Source: JAJYVT01 sp027339205
Lineage (GTDB): Bacteria > Actinomycetota > Acidimicrobiia > Acidimicrobiales > RAAP-2
Assembly (NCBI GenBank): GCA_027339205.1
Contig: DAHWOV010000073.1
Span: 1-31,362 of the forward strand
Direction: 5' to 3'
DNA: 31,362 nucleotides
The position numbers and the translations under genes are program-made. Numbering within the stretch: the first letter of the stretch is position 1; every line of letters starts with the position of its first letter. This document shows, one piece after another, positions 7,751 through 15,300 of the stretch. The notes below the pieces were generated by a model. That model was not told the DNA's origin, made no database searches, and saw only the letters and a program-made list of their open reading frames with translations.

Positions 7751-8533
7751 TCATACGGCCGACCCTTGGCCGGAGACGGACGCCGCGCCGGTGACCGCAG
7801 TCCCTCTCGCGGCGATGAGGGCGATCCGTTGGCGCTTGCGCGCCATGACCCATCCCGCGATGCCACCCGTCGCCGGCTTCGAGAGGCTCCGTTCGAAGAG
7901 CCGGAACGCGAAGTCCAGCAAGAAGGCAATCGCGACGTAGATGGCCGCTGCTGCCGTGTAGAGGACGAACGGTTGGAAGGTCGTCGCCTCGATGTTCTCG
8001 GTGACATGGATCACTTCTAGCAGGCCTATCACAGAGAAGACAGAAGTTGTCTTCACCATGCCGATGAACATGCTGCCGACATTGGGTATGGCAATCTTGA
8101 TCGCTTGCGGGAGCACCACGTGAACGAATACGCGCGCACGGTGAAGACCCACAGCCATGCCTGCTTCACGCTGTCCGCGCGGTATGGCTTCGAGCGCCGA
8201 TCGGAAGATCTCCGCGAGGAAGGCTCCGTAGAGCAGGACCAGCGCAACCACTCCTGCCTCGAACACTGAAAGGTTGATTCCGAGGAGAAGCGACCACCCG
8301 AAGTACACCCAGAGCACGCTGACAAGGGCCGGCACGCCACGGAACACATTGATCCACAGCGCGGCAAGGGACGAAACCGGTCGTCTGGACATTCGTCCGA
8401 CAGCGAGCGCGAGGCCGACGACGATGGAGATGAGCAGCCCCACGGCCGCGACCTCCAGTGCGGTGGCCATCCCGCCGACTAGCTCACCGCGGTACTGCCA
8501 GATGATGCTCCAGTCGAAGACCGTCGCGGTCAT
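7751..8533 (-). CDS. Amino acid ABC transporter permease (HisM/GlnP type)
   Basis: A 260-residue inner-membrane protein with about five hydrophobic segments, as usual for polar amino acid permeases. Seen directly: 'MATALEVAAVGLLISIVVGLA' near the N-terminus, 'NVFRGVPALVSVLW' ('RGtPlL' motif) and the cytoplasmic EAA loop 'EAGMAVGLHRARVFVHVVLP' that docks with the ATPase. Only one permease accompanies this ATPase/SBP pair, so it may act as a homodimer. The ATG at 8533 lies 16 bp after the ATPase stop. A longer frame exists upstream, but it would overlap the ATPase gene without adding a membrane helix. The tail after the last helix is basic and Ala-rich. Confidence 0.9.
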   Translation of the reverse strand: MTATVFDWSIIWQYRGELVGGMATALEVAAVGLLISIVVGLALAVGRMSRRPVSSLAALWINVFRGVPALVSVLWVYFGWSLLLGINLSVFEAGVVALVLLYGAFLAEIFRSALEAIPRGQREAGMAVGLHRARVFVHVVLPQAIKIAIPNVGSMFIGMVKTTSVFSVIGLLEVIHVTENIEATTFQPFVLYTAAAAIYVAIAFLLDFAFRLFERSLSKPATGGIAGWVMARKRQRIALIAARGTAVTGAASVSGQGSAV

Positions 8534-8549
8534 GATGCGCAGCCGCCCG

Positions 8550-9410
8550 TCACAACACCGATCCGATGAACTCACGCGCGCGAGCATTCGTGCACTCGTC
8601 GAAGAAGCCCCGCGGACCGAACTCGACGATTTCCCCGTCTTCCATGAAGACGTTCATGTCGCCGATCTCACGCGCGAAGTTCAGCTCATGAGTGACGATC
8701 ACCATCGTCATACCCGATTCGGCGAGCTTGCGCATCACCCCGAGGACCTCGCCGACCAGTTCGGGGTCGAGCGCGGAGGTGGGCTCGTCGAAGAGCATCA
8801 CTTTCGGGTCGAGACTGACCGCCCGCGCGATCGCCACCCTCTGCTGCTGGCCCCCCGACAGCTGTGACGGATAGTGCGCGGCCCAACGAAGGAGCCCGAC
8901 GCTCTCGAGCGCCTCGGCGGCGCGCTCGTCGGCCGCCGACCGGCTCAGCCGCTTGACCCGGCGCAGCGCGAGCGTCACGTTCTCCAACGCGCTCAGGTGA
9001 GGAAAAAGGTTGAACTGCTGGAAGACCATGCCCACCCGTCGCCGGAGCTCCAGCGGGTTCCCCCGTTCGGCCTTGGGACATGGAGCCGGGCCATACTCGA
9101 CGCCGAGCACTCGCAGGGAGCCCTCATCGGGCTGCTCGAGGAGGTTGATGGTCCTGAGGAGGGTCGACTTTCCCGAGCCAGACGGCCCGAAGATGACGAC
9201 GTGCTCGCCCGCATGGACCGTCACGTCGACTCCGTGGAGGACCTCCACCGATCCAAAGGACTTACGGATGCCCTGAAGCTCGACGACGACGTGCTCCCCC
9301 TCCGGCAGCGCCGATTGCCCCTCGTCGACAGGGGTCGCGACGCTCGCAGGGCCGGAATTGCCAGGCGAGTGCTCCGAGATGAGCGTTGGCGCAGGAGCTG
9401 CACTCATCAT
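8550..9410 (-). CDS. Amino acid ABC transporter ATP-binding protein (GlnQ/HisP type)
   Basis: About 286 residues. All nucleotide-binding motifs are present: Walker A 'GPSGSGKS' (~75-82), Q-loop 'VFQQFNLFP', signature 'LSGGQQQR' (~184), Walker B 'VMLFDEP' (~208) and the switch His in 'VTHELNF' (~241). The ABC domain starts near residue 38, so there is an unusual ~37-residue Ala/Pro/Ser-rich N-terminal extension. The start could be either of two adjacent ATGs (9410 or 9407), preceded by a weak GAGAG. A much longer open frame runs upstream but has no family match. It powers the adjacent permease and SBP. A near-consensus promoter lies about 250 bp upstream. Confidence 0.9.
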   Translation of the reverse strand: MMSAAPAPTLISEHSPGNSGPASVATPVDEGQSALPEGEHVVVELQGIRKSFGSVEVLHGVDVTVHAGEHVVIFGPSGSGKSTLLRTINLLEQPDEGSLRVLGVEYGPAPCPKAERGNPLELRRRVGMVFQQFNLFPHLSALENVTLALRRVKRLSRSAADERAAEALESVGLLRWAAHYPSQLSGGQQQRVAIARAVSLDPKVMLFDEPTSALDPELVGEVLGVMRKLAESGMTMVIVTHELNFAREIGDMNVFMEDGEIVEFGPRGFFDECTNARAREFIGSVL

Positions 9411-9657
9411 CTCTCGAGGTGCCGCTCCCGCCACGACGCCGACGTCCCCTCGCCGCCACGTCGCGTCCTCGTGGGCGTGGTCGCGCGCCTCATCGGTCCC
9501 GCCCACATTTCGCCGTCCAAACTCCCGTGGAATCGTCATCGCAGCTACACGGGCCGGTGGGACTCGACTCCAATCGACAACCCCCTGACTCGTCCTCGCC
9601 GTCTCAACATACGCTGTGCGATATACGAGCGGATGTGCGGAAAGGAGCGGATGGCAA

Positions 9658-9686
9658 ATTATTCGGTCAGCGCTCCAGCATGTCAA
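9658..9686 (-). promoter_or_regulatory. Near-consensus sigma70-type promoter, TTGACA-N17-AATAAT
   Basis: On the minus strand a perfect -35 (TTGACA, 9686-9681), a 17-bp spacer and AATAAT (9663-9658; five of six bases of TATAAT) stand out from very GC-rich surroundings. Transcription would start near 9651 and run into the ATPase/permease/SBP/HcnB series, leaving a ~240-nt leader in which I see no gene or named riboswitch. The rest of the 453-bp gap 9411-9863 holds only a 6-bp inverted repeat (9728-9751). Confidence 0.55.
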
Positions 9687-9727
9687 GGTAGCCACCGTTG
9701 GCAAGGACGACCCCAACCACCAAGGTG

Positions 9728-9751
9728 CCGTCCGAGTTTCAGTTTGGACGG
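9728..9751 (-). repeat. Inverted repeat (possible hairpin) downstream of the second SBP gene
   Basis: CCGTCC (9728-9733) and GGACGG (9746-9751) can pair as a 6-bp stem around a 12-nt loop. It lies 112 bp after the SBP stop and just before the promoter at 9686-9658, so it may separate two transcription units. No U-run follows in either direction, so it is not a standard intrinsic terminator. Confidence 0.3.
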
Positions 9752-9863
9752 GTTGCCGGTCCAGCGGGGGACGTCCCGAGGATCCGGCAGGCGAGCTCGC
9801 AAGCTGCCCAGCCGTCGACGAGGTGGCCAATCGAGATGCCCGGCTTCGCCGACCCTTGATACG

Positions 9864-10769
9864 TCAGTGGTAGTCGATCGAGTGCTTGAGCATGAACGCT
9901 GTCTCCCCCCACCTGTGCATGATCTTCCGGTACGCACCGGTCTTGATCAAGACGTTGACCGCGCCCGCGATAACTGCACCCAACTTTCCCTTCGTGACAC
10001 CTGCACCTTCAGGCTGGGGCTTGAGGTCGAACGGCTCCAGCACCAGCTTATGAGTCTGGTGAATGATGTAGGCGATCCCTGTCGCGGTGCTGGAATAGAG
10101 CTGGTCCCTGCCGTCCTCCACCGCCAGCTCGGCTGCCGCCTCTGACGGGAAGGTGTGGACGGACAGCGCGGTCTTGCCGGCTTTCGTGCACTGCGAGGAG
10201 ATGCTGTTCATGTATGTGATGTACGCAGACGCCTCGATCACCGCGACGGAATCGCCGCAGAGGTCGAGCGCGTTCTTGACCGTCGTGACTCTGCTTCCGG
10301 GCTTCGCCGCGAAACCGGTTCCGACTGCGTAGATGGAAACGATGTTGATCACCTTGACCCGTGCAGGCGTAACAATGAACGAGGTGAACGAGGTGTTGAA
10401 CCGGCCGTCTTGAAGGCTGGGGATGAACGTTGTGAACGCGCCCGACGCAGTTGCGTGCCAGGCGAGCCCGAGCACTGCGGCAACAGCCCGGCCCATGTCG
10501 ACCTCCTGGCCCTGCAGCGCTCCGCCGCTCACGAACTCGTCGGGCGGTGTGTCGTTGTAAGAGATGTCCTTGAGCCCGGTCTTCCTCACTGTTGCGGGGA
10601 CCTGCTTCGCCAACGCCTGGTCGACGTAGATCTTCGCCCCGTCGATCGTGAGCGCCGGCCTCCCCGCGTGCCGCGAGCTCGGCGCGCCGCTCACCGCGCT
10701 CACTGGAACTGAGATGCCCAGCGCGACCGCGACCGCCACCGCGATCAGCGCCCGGGAGCGTACACCCAC
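9864..10769 (-). CDS. Second amino acid ABC transporter substrate-binding protein (SBP_bac_3-like)
   Basis: About 301 residues. A Sec signal peptide ('RSRALIAVAVAVALGISVPVSA', AxA-type end, no lipobox) precedes a family-3 binding domain: 'GGALQGQEVDMGRAVAAVLGL', 'FIPSLQDGRFNTSFTSFI' and 'TPARVKVINIVSIY'. The first lobe is well matched and the rest is more divergent. GTG at 10769 is preferred because GGGGAGG lies 9 nt upstream and the signal peptide then begins at once. GTG at 10865, also with a purine-rich site (GAGGGGGG), is the alternative and would add a 32-residue basic extension. It should serve the upstream permease/ATPase pair. The binding pocket cannot be read well enough to name a ligand. 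Confidence 0.85.
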   Translation of the reverse strand: MGVRSRALIAVAVAVALGISVPVSAVSGAPSSRHAGRPALTIDGAKIYVDQALAKQVPATVRKTGLKDISYNDTPPDEFVSGGALQGQEVDMGRAVAAVLGLAWHATASGAFTTFIPSLQDGRFNTSFTSFIVTPARVKVINIVSIYAVGTGFAAKPGSRVTTVKNALDLCGDSVAVIEASAYITYMNSISSQCTKAGKTALSVHTFPSEAAAELAVEDGRDQLYSSTATGIAYIIHQTHKLVLEPFDLKPQPEGAGVTKGKLGAVIAGAVNVLIKTGAYRKIMHRWGETAFMLKHSIDYH

Positions 10770-10942
10770 GAGGCGCCACCTCCCCTGGCGGCGGCACGAG
10801 GACCTGAGCAAGCTCAGTGTCGCGTGGTTCGAACGCTTCCTCAAAGCACGGTGCCTGTTGCTCACGTGTCCCCCCTCGAAGTACGCGCCAACTCGTCGCA
10901 GACCGCGTGCGCCGCTGGTCGCGGAGCGCTCGCGCCCCGCGC

Positions 10943-10971
10943 ACCGTACCGCAGCCAACGCTGTTCGTCAA
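10943..10971 (-). promoter_or_regulatory. Candidate promoter TTGACG-N17-TACGGT upstream of the second SBP gene
   Basis: Minus strand -35 TTGACG (10971-10966), 17-bp spacer, then TACGGT (10948-10943), which fits the relaxed actinobacterial TANNNT -10. It lies in the 314-bp gap 10770-11083 between the ATPase and SBP genes, where I see no gene. The position would let the SBP be made in excess of the membrane parts, as is common. The evidence is motif-level only. Confidence 0.35.
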
Positions 10972-11083
10972 GCAGCGAGATGTTCGTATGCCGAGCAGGT
11001 GGGCTCCCGCGCCACCAAACAGACGAGCCCCGGACGAACGTCGCCAGACGACGCGCGCTCATCGCCGTCCCGTCCTCACCCCT

Positions 11084-11902
11084 TCACGTCGTTCCCTCCG
11101 CGCCGGCGCGGGTGACCGGAGCGGTGATGCGCGCCAGGAACTGGCGAGTCCTCACGTGGCTCGGGTTCACGAGGACGTCGTTCGGTGGTCCCGACTCGAC
11201 GATCACTCCCTCGTCCATGAAGATCACCCGGTGGCTGACCTCCCTAGCGAACCCCATCTCGTGGGTGACCACGATCATCGTCGTCCCGTCGATCGCGAGT
11301 GCCTGTATGACCTGGAGGACTTCGCCGACGATCTCCGGGTCGAGAGCCGAGGTCGGCTCGTCGAAGAGCATCAGCTTCGGACGCATCGCGAGCGCCCGTG
11401 CGATCGCGACGCGCTGCTGCTGCCCCCCTGAGAGCTGCGCAGGATAGCAGTGCGCCTTGTGGGCCAAGCCGACCCGGTCAAGCAGGGCCGTTGCGAGCTT
11501 CTCCACTTCGGCGCGCGGCTCCTTCTTCACCATGATCGGAGCTTCAATGACGTTCTGCAGCGCAGTGAGGTGTCCGAACAGGTTGAAGCTCTGGAACACC
11601 ATGCCGATGTGAACTCGCTGCATTGCCAGCTCGGTGGCGCGCAGGCCGACGAGCCGTCCCCCCTCGACTCGATGGCCCATCATCTCGCCATCCACATAGA
11701 TCGTCCCCGCCGTCGGCTCTTCGAGGAAGTTGATGCAGCGAAGCAACGTGCTCTTCCCCGATCCCGAGGGCCCGATAACGCAAAGCACCTCTCCGGCATG
11801 GACGTCGAAGCTGACGCCCCGCAGCACTTCGGTCTGGCCGAAGCGCTTGTGGAGGTTGTCGATGCGGAGGATCGGCTCGTCGTCAGCCGGCCTGCCGGTC
11901 AC
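11084..11902 (-). CDS. Second amino acid ABC transporter ATP-binding protein
   Basis: A 272-residue GlnQ/HisP-type ATPase with intact motifs: Walker A 'GPSGSGKS' at 44-51, Q-loop Gln104 in 'MVFQSFNLFG', signature 'LSGGQQQR' at 157, Walker B 'LMLFDEP' ending Asp181-Glu182, and His214 in 'VTHEMGF'. The stretch 'MMGHRVEGGRLVGLRATELAMQ' before the Q-loop matches the longer loop often seen in HisP/OccP-type ATPases. The GTG start follows GGGGAGAGG at good spacing. It lies 82 bp after the permease gene and belongs to the first of two ABC cassettes. It differs in many positions from the ATPase at 8550, so the pair is not a recent duplication. Confidence 0.92.
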   Translation of the reverse strand: MTGRPADDEPILRIDNLHKRFGQTEVLRGVSFDVHAGEVLCVIGPSGSGKSTLLRCINFLEEPTAGTIYVDGEMMGHRVEGGRLVGLRATELAMQRVHIGMVFQSFNLFGHLTALQNVIEAPIMVKKEPRAEVEKLATALLDRVGLAHKAHCYPAQLSGGQQQRVAIARALAMRPKLMLFDEPTSALDPEIVGEVLQVIQALAIDGTTMIVVTHEMGFAREVSHRVIFMDEGVIVESGPPNDVLVNPSHVRTRQFLARITAPVTRAGAEGTT

Positions 11903-11984
11903 CGTCCTCTCCCCACCTCTGCGCGCGGAGCCTCAGACAGCTGGCAGTTCTCATCCGACGCGTGCCGGGCTGTCGAAAAGTCGC

Positions 11985-13124
11985 TCACGAGAGGATCTGA
12001 TCGAACTGCCGCGCACGCATCCGCTCCATGAAGCTCGCGGACCGTTTCCTCGATTCGCCACGTCCGAAGTGGCGTTCCACGAAGTGCTGGCCGACCGAGA
12101 GGACGGTCGTGACGACCAAGTACCAGAGACAGGCGACGACGAGGAGGGGGATCGTCTGGAACGTCCTCGCATAGACGAGCTGCACGGAGTAGAGGAGCTC
12201 GGGGAGCGAGATGACGCTGACCAGGCTCGTGCCCTTCAGCATGCTGATCGTCTGGTTGCCCGTTGGCGGGATGATGAACCTCATCGCCTGCGGAAACACG
12301 ATTCGCCGAAATGCCAGTCGCTTGGTCATCCCCAATGCGGTCGCGGCCTCGGTCTGTCGAGCGTCGACGGACATGATGCCCGCCCGCACTATCTCGGACA
12401 TGTAGGCAGCCTCGTTCAGACCGAGGCCGAGCGTCGCCGCGACGAGCGTCGTGACAAGGGCGTTGGTGCTGCCACTGATGAGGGTCGGGCCGAAGGGGAC
12501 GCCGATCGAAATCCGCGGGACGAATGCCGCGATGTTGTACCAGAACAGGATCTGGACGAGGAGGGGCGTCCCGCGGAAGAACCAGATGTACGCCGTCGCG
12601 GCGAGCGACAGGACGGCGCTCTTCGACAGCCGCATGAGCGCCAGGACGGTTCCTCCCACGATGCCGATGGTCATCGCCAGCGCCGTGAGGTAAAGGGTGC
12701 GGACCAGGCCGGCGAGGATCCCGCCGTTCACGAACCAGTGACCGACCACTCCCCACTGAAGGCTGCTCGAGGTGGCGAGAAGGTGTCCGAGCATTGCGAG
12801 CAGGACGAGCACCACCGCAAGGAGCGTCCAGCGTGCCGGCTTGCGCACGAGACGGGGCAGGTCGCCCCTCCCCGGCAGACGCCACTGCCTCCGGCCGACC
12901 GGCCGCTCGAGCGCATTCGCCCCCGGAAGGCGCGCAGCCGATGGCTCCGCCGTCGCCGTGCCGGTGCTCGGGGCAGGCACGTCGGCGCGTGTCGATGCAG
13001 AGGGGCCGTTCACGATGCACGTCGCCGGTCTAGAGCTTCCTGACCGAAGGTCGAGGTTGCACGTCCCCCACTTCCGGAGGTCCAGTGATGGACTCTCCGG
13101 GCGAAGAGTCAAGGAGCCCACCAT
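11985..13124 (-). CDS. Second amino acid ABC transporter permease with long N-terminal extension
   Basis: About 379 residues, longer than the usual 220-260. The last ~240 residues are a standard polar amino acid permease: 'GLVRTLYLTALAMTIGIVGG', 'WFFRGTPLLVQILFWYN' and the EAA loop 'EAATALGMTKRLAFRRIVFP'. Before it come one extra hydrophobic helix ('WTLLAVVLVLLAMLGHLLA') and ~95 Ser/Arg/Pro-rich residues. An extra N-terminal helix is known in some actinobacterial members. The start is uncertain: ATG 13124 and GTG 13130 sit just after the small upstream ORF, while GTG 13013 would remove about 37 residues; none has a strong ribosome-binding site. It works with the ATPase at 11084 and probably the SBP at 9864. 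Confidence 0.85.
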   Translation of the reverse strand: MVGSLTLRPESPSLDLRKWGTCNLDLRSGSSRPATCIVNGPSASTRADVPAPSTGTATAEPSAARLPGANALERPVGRRQWRLPGRGDLPRLVRKPARWTLLAVVLVLLAMLGHLLATSSSLQWGVVGHWFVNGGILAGLVRTLYLTALAMTIGIVGGTVLALMRLSKSAVLSLAATAYIWFFRGTPLLVQILFWYNIAAFVPRISIGVPFGPTLISGSTNALVTTLVAATLGLGLNEAAYMSEIVRAGIMSVDARQTEAATALGMTKRLAFRRIVFPQAMRFIIPPTGNQTISMLKGTSLVSVISLPELLYSVQLVYARTFQTIPLLVVACLWYLVVTTVLSVGQHFVERHFGRGESRKRSASFMERMRARQFDQILS

Positions 13125-13136
13125 CCTCACCGCTGC

Positions 13137-13412
13137 TCACGGCGTCACCTTCACGAGCGCTTCGCCCGCCCGCCTGACCACGACGCAGCCTGCGAGCGGT
13201 CCCACAAGACGATCCTCGAGGAGCTCTGGCGACTCGCCTTTCACCGCCCGCACTTCACCTCCATCGTCCAGCCCCGGTGCGAGGCGGACCCCTGGCTCAT
13301 CACGTATCCCCACCGTCGGCGCAGCTACGACGACCGCATGCGAGGCCCCACGCCCCATCAGATCCTCGACCACGAAGACCACTAAGAAGGAACCGAACAG
13401 CATGACCACCAC
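13137..13412 (-). CDS. Small hypothetical protein upstream of the permease
   Basis: A 91-codon frame that I do not recognise. It begins with a hydrophobic stretch ('MVVMLFGSFLVVFVV') and continues as a soluble-looking acidic part ending 'GCVVVRRAGEALVKVTP'. Its stop lies 6 to 12 bp before the permease start candidates and a candidate promoter lies ~180 bp upstream, so it could be a real leading gene of the importer operon or the remnant of a larger gene. G and C are fairly frequent at third codon positions, which slightly favours coding. It may also be a chance frame. Confidence 0.35.
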   Translation of the reverse strand: MVVMLFGSFLVVFVVEDLMGRGASHAVVVAAPTVGIRDEPGVRLAPGLDDGGEVRAVKGESPELLEDRLVGPLAGCVVVRRAGEALVKVTP

Positions 13413-13590
13413 CCGCAGAACCCTTCGGTCACCTCGACCCTCGGTCCGGAAGATCTAGAGGAGACAGTCGGTTGCCGTCAACGGAGGATGCACGAACGAG
13501 GGCCCGACGTGCACCTGGCCCTTGCTTCCCCGGCTCCCCGGGGGATTCGTCCGCTCTGCGAGCGGATGTACGAGACATAGGCGATGGATC

Positions 13591-13620
13591 ATTCTCTGGT
13601 CCTCGCGGACCGCCTGTCAA
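13591..13620 (-). promoter_or_regulatory. Candidate promoter TTGACA-N18-GAGAAT for the amino acid importer series
   Basis: A perfect -35 hexamer on the minus strand (13620-13615), an 18-bp spacer and GAGAAT (13596-13591). It lies in the 250-bp gap 13413-13662 between the DUF885 stop and the small ORF; nothing else is recognised in that gap. Confidence 0.4.
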
Positions 13621-13662
13621 GGCAAGGCTCGGGCGCTCGCGCTGCCACGAGCGCCGCTTCGC

Positions 13663-15300
13663 TCAGCTCCCGAGCAGCCGTCTCCCCTCGCCGTCGGCGC
13701 CGAGGAGCTCGAGGCGCTGAAGCGCGATGGGGACGTTCCCATTGCGCCAGAGAGCATCGTGGAAACGTCGCAGGTCGAAGCCCTTTCCCTGCGCGCGCAC
13801 CGCGTCGGCCAAGAAGTGCTGCACCTGGCTCTTGCCCACCTGGTAGCTGAGACCCTGGCCGGGGCACGCAGCGAAGAAGGCCACCTCCCCTGCCGCAGTG
13901 CCCACGTCCATCGGCACCGAGGCAGCGAGATAGTCGCGCGCCTCGGGAAGCGTCAGGTCCCCGCTGGCAAGCCGCACGTCCACCTCGACACGCAGCGCGC
14001 GCAGGCGCATGAATGAAAAGATCGTCTCGCGCGTGGGGGAGGCCTCGGAGAAGTAGCCCGCCTGCAGCATCATCTCCTCGTTGTAGAAGGCGATACCTTC
14101 GTTTGCACACGAGTCGTAGTAGCGCCTCCGCAGATGGTTCGGATGACGCCACGAGAGCGCGAGCTGCTGATAGTGGACACCTTCGTGAGCGATCATCGAG
14201 CGGGGGTCCCGGGCGTTCGCGGCGAAGAAGTACGGCAGGTCGTCGGTGACGGGTGGAAGGTAACGGGTGCCGTTCTCGTCGAGGCGCGACTCCGAGGTGA
14301 GGTCATCGGTGACCCCCAGCCACGAGATCGGCTCAAGGTAGGAGGGCATGGGGGCCATCAGGTAGTGCCCGAGCGTCTCGGGCTGGCTAAGGATGCCGCG
14401 CTCTTCGTAGAAGGCCCGGGTGCGCAATTCTTCCTTGGCAGCGCGCACCACGAGGTGCTCGACGTCGCCGAGCGTGCTCGCGGCGGGCTGCGGACGCGTC
14501 GCCTCTGCCGCCGACAGCGCGACCGCTCTGGCGTGCTCGAGCCGCGCCAGCCCGAGCAGCTCCGAGGGACCATGCGGCACCAGGGCAACCTCGTGGAGGA
14601 ACCGGGCGAGACCCCTCTCGCCGATCGGCTGCCACTCGCGCAGGCCGTCGGCACCTGCCGCCAGCCAGTCCCGATAGTTGGCGAGCGCGCCGGCGGCGTC
14701 GCTCGACACGCGGGCCAGCTGCCCGCGCGTCCCCGGCGCGAACGCCGGAGCGAGCGCGCCGGCGACCGCCAAGACCTGCTGCTCGATGTGGGCGAGCTCG
14801 CCGACAGTCACCGCGGCAAACGGCTCGACCGCCTCGCCCTTCAGGTTCTCACGGGCGATCGCCAGCCCCTCGGGCACCGCCCCGAGCGCCCGCAGCACCC
14901 ATCGGGCTCGTTCCCCGTGGAGCGGGCGGTGCTCGACGAGCAGGTCGAAGACCACGCCGAGGGTCTGGTCCACGTAGAAGCTCGGCTGGCGGCGCCAGCC
15001 CTGAAGGACCTCGAGCTCGAAGCGCACCCGCGCGATCGCGCTCCCGAGGAGCGCATGATCGACCTGGAGCGTTGCCGGCGCCCCGGCCACTTCGATCGCG
15101 CGATGCGCGACCTCGAAGGCGTCGAGTCGCTCCCGGTAGCCCGACACGGCGGCCGCGCGCCAGTCGGGAAGCCAGCCCGCGGGCCGCTCGATGCGCGGGA
15201 TGTCGTCTCGAGAGCGCGGCTGCTGGGTGGCACGCCACGACCAGAAGTCACGACCGAGTTGTTGAAGTCGCCGGTGGAGCTGATCGCGCGCGCCGCTCAT
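13663..15300 (-). CDS. DUF885-family protein, probable metallopeptidase, with a contracted HExxH motif
   Basis: A 545-residue, mostly helical, soluble protein with no signal peptide. The C-terminal half carries 'MIAHEGVHYQQLAL' (His372-Glu373-xx-His376) and, 25 residues after the second His, 'NEGIAFYNEEM' (Glu401). In typical DUF885 proteins these are HE.xPGHHxQ and EGWAxYxE; here the first motif lacks two residues and becomes a classical zincin HExxH. The family is considered peptidase-like, but few members have been tested. The ATG overlaps the stop of the upstream dehydrogenase gene (ATGA), so the two are probably translated together. A second, more typical DUF885 gene lies at 26065. An aminopeptidase or carboxypeptidase role on imported peptides is inference. 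Confidence 0.82.
   Translation of the reverse strand: MSGARDQLHRRLQQLGRDFWSWRATQQPRSRDDIPRIERPAGWLPDWRAAAVSGYRERLDAFEVAHRAIEVAGAPATLQVDHALLGSAIARVRFELEVLQGWRRQPSFYVDQTLGVVFDLLVEHRPLHGERARWVLRALGAVPEGLAIARENLKGEAVEPFAAVTVGELAHIEQQVLAVAGALAPAFAPGTRGQLARVSSDAAGALANYRDWLAAGADGLREWQPIGERGLARFLHEVALVPHGPSELLGLARLEHARAVALSAAEATRPQPAASTLGDVEHLVVRAAKEELRTRAFYEERGILSQPETLGHYLMAPMPSYLEPISWLGVTDDLTSESRLDENGTRYLPPVTDDLPYFFAANARDPRSMIAHEGVHYQQLALSWRHPNHLRRRYYDSCANEGIAFYNEEMMLQAGYFSEASPTRETIFSFMRLRALRVEVDVRLASGDLTLPEARDYLAASVPMDVGTAAGEVAFFAACPGQGLSYQVGKSQVQHFLADAVRAQGKGFDLRRFHDALWRNGNVPIALQRLELLGADGEGRRLLGS

Noticed and set aside
9411..9830. N-terminal extension of the ATPase at 8550 by up to 140 residues
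   Set aside because: It would run through the consensus promoter at 9658-9686, has no family similarity, and no ribosome-binding site is seen at its starts.
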